A stretch of DNA of 8,289 bases from Pseudomonadota bacterium (GCA_023412655.1 JAEYNH010000139.1:1-8289); one strand, 5' to 3'. Positions 1 to 6,059 are shown, counted from the first letter of the stretch. Program-made: numbers and translations. Notes: a model not told the origin generated them from the sequence alone.

Positions 1-50
1 CGGACCTCGTCCTGAAACGCGAGATCATCCGGTGTCAGGTCGAGGTCCAT
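1..50 (-). CDS. Acyl-CoA dehydrogenase, N-terminal fragment (cut by window edge)
   Basis: Read on the minus strand from the ATG at 50-48, the frame is open to the window edge and gives MDLDLTPDDLAFQDEV followed by Arg or another CG-start codon. This closely resembles the opening helix of bacterial acyl-CoA dehydrogenases, which typically begin with a Met-Asp-Leu/Phe...Thr-Pro-Glu-Glu...Phe-Arg-Asp-Glu-Val pattern. These are FAD enzymes that oxidise acyl-CoA thioesters to enoyl-CoA in beta-oxidation and related aliphatic, aromatic or steroid side-chain catabolism. A GGACGG-type ribosome-binding sequence lies just before the ATG. The start is only 10 nt past the stop of the upstream TonB-dependent receptor, so co-transcription is likely. 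Only 16 codons are visible, so the subfamily and substrate cannot be judged, and the identification rests on N-terminal resemblance alone. Confidence 0.6.
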   Translation of the reverse strand, partial: MDLDLTPDDLAFQDEV

Positions 51-60
51 GCCCGTCCGC

Positions 61-2433
61 TCAGTCGAACTTCACCCGCAGGGTCGCGCCCACCGTCCGC
101 GGCGCGCCCAAGAAGGCGGCGTAGGTGCCGGTCTGCAGCGGCTGGTCGACCACCACCTGGTAATAGTTCACGTCGGTGAGGTTCTGCGCCCACACCTCCA
201 GGGCCCAGCGGTCGTTCTCCGGGCCGATCCCCACCCGGCCGTTCCAGATCGTCATCGGCCGCTGGCGCTTCAGCGGGTCGAGGTTCGAGCCGGTGTTGTA
301 CGAGGAGGTGTAGCGGCCGGAGACGCTCGCCCGCAGCTTGAAGTCCTCGCCCAGGGGCCTTTCGTAGGCCGCCGACCACGACGCCGACCACAGCGGCGCG
401 TAGGACACCCGCGAGGTGGGCAGGCGCGGGCCGATGCCCGGACCCGGGACGAAATCGCCGAACTGGGTCACCGCATAGGTGACGCCGCCGGTGACCGTCA
501 GCCCCTCGAATGGCGTCCGGTACACCAGGTCCACGTCCACGCCCCTGGAAGTCACTTTCGGCACCGAGGCCACCACGAAGCTGACCCCCGTATAGGTGTT
601 CAGCTGGAAGTGCTTGAACGTCTGGTCGAAGGCCGCCGCGTTCAGCAGCAGGGTGTTGCCCGCCAGATTGCTCTTGAAGCCCGCCTCGTAGCTCTCCACC
701 GTCTCGGCCGGGAAGCTGGTGTCCGGATTGATCACCCCGGCGTCGAAGCGCGCGCGGTCGAGGTTGAAGCCGCCGCTCTTGTGGCTGCTGGCGTAGGACA
801 CATAGGTCATCAGTTCCGGATTGAACCGGTAGCTGACCTTCACGGTGCCGCCGAGGCGGTCCTCGCTCCGTTTCTGGCGGGTGTCGACGTTGTTGAACGC
901 CGGATCGCCGGTGGGCGCGCAGATCGCGGCCCGGGCCGCGGCGAGGATCGGCCGGGCGATGGCGGCGGCGCAGGCGGCGCCCGGCGCGGTGTTCCGGTAC
1001 TGCGAGAACACCTTCTTGGTGTCGTCGGTGTAGCGCAGGCCGAAGGTCACCTCGAGCGCGTCAGTGACGTGCCAGGTGTTGTTGGTGAAGACCGCCCAGC
1101 CCTTGTTTGAATGGTCGTAGGTGTCGAGGGAGCCCTGACCGGGAATGAAGTTCGTGCCGGCCGGCAGGCCGGTGAGCGCCGATACGGCGGTCGGGTTGGC
1201 GCCGCTCGACAGCAGCAGGCTGAAGTAGGTCTCGTACGAGACGCCGAACAGCGTGTGAGCCCCCGTGTCCAGTTGCTCGTCCGAGTAGTAGGCGCCGACC
1301 ATCCAGTCCAACGGGCCGGACGTACCGGCGAAGCGCAGCTCCTGGGAGAAGGTCTTGAACTTCGCGTAGGTCAGGCGATCGTCCGGCCGGTACCAGATGT
1401 CGGCCGAGCTGAAGTCGATGTCGTTGGCCTGGTAGTTCTCCCAGTCGCGCAGGGCGGTGATCGAGGTGACGGCGATGTCGTCCGTCAGGTCCCAGTCGAT
1501 CTGCAGCGAGACGCCCATGTCCTCGATGTCCTGGTTGGACTCGCGGTTGGCGTAGGCCAGCCGGCGGAACGGGTCGGCCGGACGCGAAATGCCGGCGTCG
1601 GCAGCCAGGGCGTCGATGATCGCCGCCGTGGGGCCCGGGACCGTCGCGACGTCGAGGCAGCAGTGCTCCTCGCGCTTCGTATAGTCCGCCAGGAACTTCA
1701 CCTGCACCGCATCGGTGGGCAGCCAGAGGAGCTGGCCGCGCACGGTCCAGACGTCCTGGTCGTCATTGTCCTTCTGCCGGCTGGGCCCGGCGCCGTTGCT
1801 GACGTCGTAGAAGCCGTCGCGCACCCGCCTGGCCGCATAGATCCGCGCCGCCAGGGTGTCGCTGATCGGGCCGGTCACCGAGGCGGCCACGCCCACATGA
1901 TCGTAGTTGCCGTAGGTCAATTCGGCATCGGCGCCAAAATCGAACTGCGGCGCCTTGGTGATGACGTTGATGACCCCCGCCGAGGTGTTCTTGCCGAACA
2001 CCGTGCCCTGCGGCCCCTTCAGCACCTCGATCCGTTCCAGCTCTCCGAGATCGCCGAAGGCCACCCCTGAGCGCGCGCGATAGACCCCGTCGATCACCGT
2101 CCCCACCGAGGATTCCAGGCCCGGGTTGTCGCCGATGGTGCCCACCCCGCGGATGCGGATCGAGGTCTGCGCCCCGCCCGTCGAGGACGTGACGCTGAGA
2201 CCCGGTGTCAGGACCTGCAGGTCCTTCACGTCCCGCACGCCGGCGTCCTGCAGTTGCTGGCCCGACACGACGTTCACCACGATCGGCACGTCCTGCAGGT
2301 TCTGCTCACGCTTCTGGGCGGTGACGACGATGCCTTCGATCACAGGAGCCGTCCCCGCCTCCTGCGCCTGCCCCGGTGCAGCCGCCGCGCAGGCGATTAC
2401 GAGGGCCGATGCGCCCCACTTCCACTCGGTCAT
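61..2433 (-). CDS. TonB-dependent outer-membrane receptor (first of two paralogues)
   Basis: A 790-residue TonB-dependent receptor that should move a scarce or bulky substrate across the outer membrane using energy relayed by TonB-ExbB-ExbD. An N-terminal signal peptide ends near Gly-Gln-Ala23. A TonB-box-like segment, EGIVVTAQK, follows at 33-41. The plug domain spans about 45-165, with GDNPGLESSVG (101-111), VLKGPQGT (137-144) and GKNTSAGVIN (147-156). The rest is a 22-strand-type beta-barrel of usual length. The start at 2433 has GGAGG 4 nt upstream. The mature protein has four cysteines, a vicinal pair C258-C259 and C488/C505, all matched in the paralogue at 3560-6034. The C-terminus is VKFD, so the usual last aromatic residue is penultimate. 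It is divergent from the LuxR-type regulator and lies 10 nt upstream of an acyl-CoA dehydrogenase start, which suggests (inference) import of a substrate degraded via CoA esters. The family is certain; the substrate is unknown. Confidence 0.95.
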   Translation of the reverse strand: MTEWKWGASALVIACAAAAPGQAQEAGTAPVIEGIVVTAQKREQNLQDVPIVVNVVSGQQLQDAGVRDVKDLQVLTPGLSVTSSTGGAQTSIRIRGVGTIGDNPGLESSVGTVIDGVYRARSGVAFGDLGELERIEVLKGPQGTVFGKNTSAGVINVITKAPQFDFGADAELTYGNYDHVGVAASVTGPISDTLAARIYAARRVRDGFYDVSNGAGPSRQKDNDDQDVWTVRGQLLWLPTDAVQVKFLADYTKREEHCCLDVATVPGPTAAIIDALAADAGISRPADPFRRLAYANRESNQDIEDMGVSLQIDWDLTDDIAVTSITALRDWENYQANDIDFSSADIWYRPDDRLTYAKFKTFSQELRFAGTSGPLDWMVGAYYSDEQLDTGAHTLFGVSYETYFSLLLSSGANPTAVSALTGLPAGTNFIPGQGSLDTYDHSNKGWAVFTNNTWHVTDALEVTFGLRYTDDTKKVFSQYRNTAPGAACAAAIARPILAAARAAICAPTGDPAFNNVDTRQKRSEDRLGGTVKVSYRFNPELMTYVSYASSHKSGGFNLDRARFDAGVINPDTSFPAETVESYEAGFKSNLAGNTLLLNAAAFDQTFKHFQLNTYTGVSFVVASVPKVTSRGVDVDLVYRTPFEGLTVTGGVTYAVTQFGDFVPGPGIGPRLPTSRVSYAPLWSASWSAAYERPLGEDFKLRASVSGRYTSSYNTGSNLDPLKRQRPMTIWNGRVGIGPENDRWALEVWAQNLTDVNYYQVVVDQPLQTGTYAAFLGAPRTVGATLRVKFD

Positions 2434-2462
2434 GCTTCCTCCCGTGCCGCTCTTGGGGCGAC

Positions 2463-2469
2463 TGTCACG
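2463..2469 (+). promoter_or_regulatory. TGTCACG element upstream of first receptor (candidate operator)
   Basis: The 7-mer TGTCACG lies 30 nt upstream of the first receptor's start codon. The same 7-mer occurs twice, as an inverted pair, in the other receptor's upstream region (3362-3368 and 3412-3418). By eye I found no copy inside the coding regions. Its position near the receptor start would suit a repressor or activator half-site. The role is inferred from distribution only, and chance is possible for a 7-mer. Confidence 0.35.
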
Positions 2470-2470
2470 T

Positions 2471-2484
2471 CCGGCTTCGGCCGG
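2471..2484. other. Small UUCG-type hairpin CCGGC-TTCG-GCCGG
   Basis: A perfect 5-bp stem, CCGGC with GCCGG, closes a TTCG loop when read on the plus strand, and a CGAA loop on the minus strand. TTCG with a C-G closing pair is an unusually stable RNA tetraloop. On the minus strand it would lie in the leader of the first receptor, about 38 nt before its ATG. There is no T-tract, so it is not an intrinsic terminator. It may be a leader structure or simply a product of the high GC content. Confidence 0.3.
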
Positions 2485-2525
2485 TCCGTCGAGGGAGCTT
2501 GCGGAGCGGCCCCGCAGCGAACAAG

Positions 2526-2541
2526 CTATCGAAAATGATAG
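2526..2541. promoter_or_regulatory. Palindrome CTATC-N6-GATAG beside the regulator's start
   Basis: CTATC (2526-2530) and GATAG (2537-2541) form a perfect 5-bp inverted repeat around the spacer GAAAAT. It is a short AT-rich patch in an otherwise GC-rich region. It abuts the Shine-Dalgarno of the LuxR-type regulator, so a protein bound here could block its expression, for example in autoregulation. The 16-bp dyad is within the size range of dimeric LuxR-family sites, but it does not match a lux-box consensus I know. Function is inferred. Confidence 0.35.
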
Positions 2542-2549
2542 GGTGGAGG
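2542..2549 (+). promoter_or_regulatory. Ribosome-binding site GGTGGAGG that sets the regulator's start
   Basis: GGTGGAGG lies 10 nt before the ATG at 2560. The alternative in-frame ATG at 2584 has only GC-rich coding-type sequence before it and no purine-rich site. This favours 2560 as the true start. Confidence 0.55.
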
Positions 2550-2559
2550 CTCGCCGGAC

Positions 2560-3324
2560 ATGTTCGCCCGGCCCGGACCATCAATGCATCTCGAAGAGGC
2601 CGCGGTCCTGGCGCGCGAGATCGCGGCGGCGGGTCGCGCCATGGGCCTGCCCTACGTGGCGGTCAGCTGCGACATCGGCAGCCCGACGCCGCCGGTCGGA
2701 CCCGACGGCCTGCCCTTCGCTGAGACGACGTTCCGCTGGATCAACGACCTCCGCTACTGGGAAGACCGGGGTTTCGCCCTCCGCTCCGCCTTCATCCACG
2801 CCTGCCGGGCCTGTTCGGAGCCCTTCTATTTCACCGAAGGGCGCATGTGGTCCTGGCGCGCCAACCCAGCGCTGGAGGCCGTGTCGGCGGAGGGCATCGT
2901 GACCTATGGGGTCGGCGCGGCCCTGGTCGCGCCAGCCTACCTGCCGGGCGGGGTCATCGGCGCGGTGGTCTGGGCCTCCACGGACGCAACCGCCGACGTG
3001 GCGCGCCTGTTCGAGACCCGGGCCGCGGAACTGCACGCCCTGGCGCTCCGCTTCGTCGCCACCTATGCCGAAGCCACCGGCGCCACGGCTTCCGACGCCC
3101 CGGCCCACCTGACGCGGCGCGAGATCCAGTGCCTCAAATGGGCCGCGGCCGGGAAGACCGACGCCGAGATCGGCAAGATCGTCACCATCTCCACCCCCAC
3201 GGTCCGCTTCCACATCGTCAACGCGTCGCGCAAGCTCGGCGTCACCGGCCGCTCCCAGGCGATCCACCGCGCGGCGACCCTTGGCTATATCGGCTGGGCC
3301 GACACGCCCCCGCCGCGCAACTGA
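2560..3324 (+). CDS. LuxR-family transcriptional regulator with N-terminal ligand-binding-type domain
   Basis: A 254-residue cytoplasmic DNA-binding regulator. Residues 184-244 are a clear LuxR/GerE helix-turn-helix: LTRRE at 184-188, W194, AAGK at 196-199, AEIG at 202-205, then T212/T214, V215, H218, N221, KLGV at 225-228, R231 and A234. The preceding part (about 20-170) has the size and pattern of an autoinducer-binding fold, including a Trp/Tyr-rich helix (W60, Y66, W67), EPFYF at 87-91 and a Gly-rich strand region around 117-137. The Trp-Tyr-Asp-Pro pattern typical of acyl-homoserine-lactone binders is not evident, so the ligand may be something else. No luxI-type synthase is in the window. 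There is no receiver domain, which argues against a two-component regulator. It lies between two paralogous receptors and probably controls one or both (inference). A downstream start at 2584 is possible but has a poorer ribosome site. Confidence 0.88.
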   Translation: MFARPGPSMHLEEAAVLAREIAAAGRAMGLPYVAVSCDIGSPTPPVGPDGLPFAETTFRWINDLRYWEDRGFALRSAFIHACRACSEPFYFTEGRMWSWRANPALEAVSAEGIVTYGVGAALVAPAYLPGGVIGAVVWASTDATADVARLFETRAAELHALALRFVATYAEATGATASDAPAHLTRREIQCLKWAAAGKTDAEIGKIVTISTPTVRFHIVNASRKLGVTGRSQAIHRAATLGYIGWADTPPPRN

Positions 3325-3356
3325 CAGCAGCACGCCCCGATAATTTGACCTATCTG

Positions 3357-3455
3357 CGTTTTGTCACGAGGGACCGAAATGTGGCGGGCGGCGCCGATAC
3401 CGCAGCGCGCGCGTGACAATAGAGCCACACCGTTTTTCGACCTGCGTTTTTTGAC
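3357..3455 (+). repeat. Three CGTTTTnnnAC repeats in the receptor upstream region
   Basis: CGTTTTGTCAC (3357-3367), CGTTTTTCGAC (3431-3441) and CGTTTTTTGAC (3445-3455) share the pattern CGTTTTnnnAC. The last two differ at one base and start 14 nt apart. The first and third are both preceded by CTG, making a 9-base repeat CTGCGTTTT at 3354 and 3442. The third overlaps the -35 candidate and the first overlaps a TGTCACG element. They could be binding sites for a regulator, or just T-rich promoter sequence. Confidence 0.35.
3361..3419. repeat. Inverted repeat TTGTCACG ... CGTGACAA (candidate operator pair)
   Basis: TTGTCACG at 3361-3368 is perfectly complementary to CGTGACAA at 3412-3419, an 8-bp inverted repeat with a 43-nt spacer. 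Its core, TGTCACG, is repeated upstream of the first receptor (2463-2469). The pair sits 32-90 nt upstream of the -35 candidate at 3451, a position that suits an activator or a looping repressor. The spacing is too large for a single dimer on a simple palindrome, so each arm would be a separate site. No protein can be assigned from sequence alone; the neighbouring LuxR-type regulator is the obvious candidate. Confidence 0.4.
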
Positions 3456-3475
3456 ATTCCCGACATTGCTTAACC
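3451..3475 (+). promoter_or_regulatory. Candidate promoter for second receptor (TTGACA-N11-GCTTAACC)
   Basis: TTGACA at 3451-3456 is followed after 11 nt by GCTTAACC at 3468-3475. This fits the Caulobacter-type housekeeping pattern, in which a TTGAC-type -35 and a GCTANAWC -10 are 10-14 nt apart. The -10 matches six of eight positions. Transcription would begin around 3480, leaving a leader of about 80 nt before the ATG at 3560. Confidence 0.5.
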
Positions 3476-3510
3476 GTACGGCCCCCGCACAAGCCGACCT
3501 TGAGCTTGCT

Positions 3511-3530
3511 CCCGCAACTCCCCCTGCGGG
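3511..3530 (+). other. Leader hairpin before second receptor
   Basis: CCCGCA (3511-3516) and TGCGGG (3525-3530) form a perfect 6-bp stem around an 8-nt C-rich loop. It lies in the predicted leader, 11 nt before the Shine-Dalgarno. It could affect mRNA stability or translation. There is no T-tract, so it is not a terminator. It does not resemble a riboswitch class I know. Confidence 0.35.
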
Positions 3531-3541
3531 CAGCACGTCTC

Positions 3542-3547
3542 GGGGAG
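3542..3547 (+). promoter_or_regulatory. Ribosome-binding site GGGGAG supporting the start at 3560
   Basis: GGGGAG lies 12 nt before the ATG at 3560, slightly farther than ideal. The frame is open back to a TTG at 3500, but starting at 3560 puts the basic n-region MRNNQLLR directly at the N-terminus of the signal peptide, as expected for an exported protein. Confidence 0.5.
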
Positions 3548-3559
3548 AACCAAAACAAG

Positions 3560-6034
3560 ATGCGAAACAACCAACTGCTTCGAAGCACTGCCCTGGCCGG
3601 GGTCCTGACGGCGACCTTCTTCACCGGCGCCCAGGCGCAGGAGGAGACCTCTTCGGGCCGCGAGATCGACGAAATCGTGGTCACCGCGCAGAAGCGCGAG
3701 CAGAGCCTCCAAGACGTGCCGATCGTCGTGACCTCGGTGTCCGGCGAGCTGCTGCGCGATGCGGGCGTGCGCGATATCCGCGAACTGACCGTGCTCACCC
3801 CGGGCCTGACGGTCACCTCCACCTCGAACGAGACCATCGTCACCGCCCGCGTCCGCGGCGTCGGCACCGTGGGCGACAACCCCGGCCTGGAATCCTCGGT
3901 GGGCGTGGTGATCGACGGCGTCTATCGCCCCCGCAACGGCGTTTCGTTCGGCGACCTTGGCGAAGTCACCCGCATCGAGGTTCTGAAGGGCCCGCAGGGC
4001 ACCCTGTTCGGCAAGAACACCTCGGCCGGCGTCATCAACATCATCACCGCCGGCCCGACCGAAGACGTTCAGGCGTCGTCGGAATTCACCGTCGGAGACT
4101 ATGAGCAGTTCGGCTTCGCCGGCTCGCTCAGCGGCCCGATCACCGATGGCGTCACCGGCCGCATCTATGCCGCCGGCCGGGCCCGGAACGGCTATCAGGA
4201 CATCATCACCGGCGAAGGCCCCCGCGGGCAGCACGACGACAACAACCAGAACTTCTACACCGTCCGTGGCCAGCTGCAGTTCCAGCCCACCGACGAGGTG
4301 AGCTTCCGCGTCATCGCCGACTACACCAAGCGGAACGAGGACTGCTGCGTCGGCACCCAGCTGTTCGTCGGCTCCGACCCGAACAGCCGGGCGCGCATGA
4401 TCGAAGCCGTCCGTCCGGGCTCGCTGGACCTGACCTCGACGCCCTTCGATCGCGTCGGCTACGCCAACCGTCCGACTGACCAGCGGGTCGAGGACCGCGG
4501 CATCTCCGGCGAGCTGACCTGGCGCCTGACGCCGGCCGTGGCCCTGACCTCCATCACCGCGTGGCGGAAGTGGAACGCCGAGACCGGCCAGGACAGCGAC
4601 TTCACCGCCGCCGACCTGGTTTACCGGCCGAACGACGGCTCCAACAACGTCGGCTTCAAGCAGTTCTCGCAGGAAGTCCGCCTGGCGGGCGACGCGGTCG
4701 ACGGACGCCTCAACTGGCTGGTCGGCGGCTTCTACGCCAAGGAAGACCTCGATAGCCGGTCGGTGCTGAACTATGGCGCTGACTATTACGCCTACTACGC
4801 CGGCCGGGTGCTCGGCGGCGCCCCGGCCCTCATCGGGCTACGCCCTGGCACGATCTTCCAGCAAGGCGCCGGCTCGGATGACCGCTACGCCCAAGACGGC
4901 AAGACCTGGGCTCTGTTCACGAACAACTCGTTCGCGTTCACCGACCAGCTCGAGCTGACGGTCGGCCTGCGCTACACCAAAGACAAGAAGACCCTGGTGA
5001 CCGACTACAGCACCACCGGGTCCTCCTGTGACCAGGGCGAGGCCGCCTTCGGCGCCCTCGTGGCCGCCGTGGGCGCAGCGACCGCCCAGCGCATCGTCGG
5101 CGGCCTCTGCCTGAACGCCCAGAACAACGACTTCGACGACCTGGGCGTCACCACGCAGAAGCGCACCGAAGAGGAAGTCACCGGCACGGCCAAGCTGGCC
5201 TATCGCTGGAACCCGGACATCATGACCTACGCCTCGTACTCGCGGGGCTACAAGGCGGGCGGCTTCAACCTCGATCGCGAGCAGCTCATCACCCTGACGC
5301 CCGCGGGCACGCCGAACTTCACGGCCGATCCCGACACCAGCTTCCGGGGTGAGTTCGTCGACAGCTACGAGCTGGGCGCCAAGACCTCCTGGCTGAACAA
5401 CTCCCTGCTGCTCAACGCGGCGCTGTTCTACCAGAAGTACAAGGACTTCCAGCTGAACACCTTCGTGGGCACCGCCTTCGTGGTGGAAACCCTGCCCAAG
5501 GTCACCTCGCGCGGCGTCGATATCGACTTCATCTACCTGCCGCCGGTGGACGGCCTCACCTTCCAGGGCGGCGTCACCTATGCCGAGACCGAGATCGGTG
5601 AGTTCACCGCGGCCGACCTGCTCAGCCCGGCCCGCTTCAGCAGCCTGTATCGCCTCCCCGGCGCGCAGCTGTCGTTCGCCCCGCGCTGGTCGGCCTCGCT
5701 GGCCGGTTCGTACGAACGGGAGGTGTTCTCGGGCCTGAAGTTCCGGGCCAACCTGTCGGGCAAGTTCACGTCCCGCTACAACACCGGTTCCGACCTGCAT
5801 CCGTCCAAGGTCCAGGACGACATGGTGCTGGTGAACGGCCGCGTCGGCCTCGGCGCGGAAGACGACAGCTGGACCGTCGAACTGTGGGCCAACAACCTGT
5901 TCGACAAGAACTACCTCCAGGTCGGCTTCAATGGGCCGTACCAGGTGGACGAGGCCAACGACGCCATCAGCGTCTACGACGCCTTCCTCGGCGCGCCGCG
6001 CACCGTGGGCGCGACGCTGCGGTTCAGGTACTAG
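3560..6034 (+). CDS. TonB-dependent outer-membrane receptor (second paralogue)
   Basis: An 824-residue TonB-dependent receptor for active uptake across the outer membrane. The signal peptide ends at Ala-Gln-Ala26. A TonB-box-like DEIVVTAQK lies at 37-45. The plug domain covers about 48-165, with GDNPGLESSVG (105-115), VLKGPQGT (141-148) and GKNTSAGVIN (151-160). A 22-strand-type barrel follows and ends in an aromatic residue (FRY), as usual for Bam-dependent assembly. It aligns with the receptor at 61-2433 along nearly its whole length, including PKVTSRGVD (646-654) and FLGAPRTVGATLR (809-821). The mature part has exactly four cysteines, C262-C263 and C490/C517, at positions equivalent to those of the paralogue. 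The two differ most in loop regions around 265-300, 400-445 and 485-530, so they may bind related but distinct ligands (inference). The gene has its own promoter candidate and a strong terminator. The substrate is unknown. Confidence 0.95.
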   Translation: MRNNQLLRSTALAGVLTATFFTGAQAQEETSSGREIDEIVVTAQKREQSLQDVPIVVTSVSGELLRDAGVRDIRELTVLTPGLTVTSTSNETIVTARVRGVGTVGDNPGLESSVGVVIDGVYRPRNGVSFGDLGEVTRIEVLKGPQGTLFGKNTSAGVINIITAGPTEDVQASSEFTVGDYEQFGFAGSLSGPITDGVTGRIYAAGRARNGYQDIITGEGPRGQHDDNNQNFYTVRGQLQFQPTDEVSFRVIADYTKRNEDCCVGTQLFVGSDPNSRARMIEAVRPGSLDLTSTPFDRVGYANRPTDQRVEDRGISGELTWRLTPAVALTSITAWRKWNAETGQDSDFTAADLVYRPNDGSNNVGFKQFSQEVRLAGDAVDGRLNWLVGGFYAKEDLDSRSVLNYGADYYAYYAGRVLGGAPALIGLRPGTIFQQGAGSDDRYAQDGKTWALFTNNSFAFTDQLELTVGLRYTKDKKTLVTDYSTTGSSCDQGEAAFGALVAAVGAATAQRIVGGLCLNAQNNDFDDLGVTTQKRTEEEVTGTAKLAYRWNPDIMTYASYSRGYKAGGFNLDREQLITLTPAGTPNFTADPDTSFRGEFVDSYELGAKTSWLNNSLLLNAALFYQKYKDFQLNTFVGTAFVVETLPKVTSRGVDIDFIYLPPVDGLTFQGGVTYAETEIGEFTAADLLSPARFSSLYRLPGAQLSFAPRWSASLAGSYEREVFSGLKFRANLSGKFTSRYNTGSDLHPSKVQDDMVLVNGRVGLGAEDDSWTVELWANNLFDKNYLQVGFNGPYQVDEANDAISVYDAFLGAPRTVGATLRFRY

Positions 6035-6059
6035 GACCGGACCTCTTCGGAGGCTTGGG

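Larger units (their letters stand above)
2434..2559. promoter_or_regulatory. Divergent intergenic region between receptor and LuxR-type regulator
   Basis: These 126 nt separate two divergent start codons and must hold the promoters of both genes unless one lies inside a coding region. Visible elements are a TGTCACG element at 2463-2469, a CCGGC-TTCG-GCCGG hairpin at 2471-2484, and an imperfectly symmetric AT-rich palindrome at 2526-2541 next to the regulator's Shine-Dalgarno. I found no convincing -35/-10 pair in either direction. The best -10-like string on the minus strand, GCTTGTTC (complement of about 2518-2525), has no TTG-type -35 at the expected distance. Confidence 0.6.
3325..3559 (+). 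promoter_or_regulatory. Regulatory region upstream of second receptor (235 nt, no gene)
   Basis: This gap is richer in A and T than its surroundings, with several T-runs between 3357 and 3456. It contains three CGTTTTnnnAC elements, an inverted TTGTCACG pair, a promoter candidate at 3451-3475, a leader hairpin at 3511-3530 and the receptor's Shine-Dalgarno. A TTG-initiated upstream extension of the receptor frame from 3500 exists, but it would add residues before an obvious signal peptide, so I treat this stretch as non-coding. No intrinsic terminator is visible after the LuxR-type gene, so some read-through into the receptor is possible. Confidence 0.65.

Noticed and set aside
2389..2433. 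Lipobox-like VIAC at residues 12-15 of the first receptor's signal peptide
   Set aside because: It resembles a degenerate lipoprotein site, but a normal signal peptidase I site (Gly-Gln-Ala23) follows, the family is not usually lipidated in alphaproteobacteria, and the paralogue lacks it.
2471..2484. CCGGC-TTCG-GCCGG hairpin as an intrinsic terminator
   Set aside because: No T-tract follows on either strand and it sits between two divergent starts, where no terminator is needed.
2581..3333. Minus-strand open frame of 250 codons opposite the LuxR-type gene
   Set aside because: The plus-strand frame has a canonical helix-turn-helix domain. The antisense product shows only Gly/Arg/Ala-rich shadow composition.
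3500..3559. Upstream TTG start extending the second receptor by 20 residues
   Set aside because: The extension would place a non-signal sequence before a clear signal peptide, and there is no ribosome site before 3500. The ATG at 3560 is preferred.
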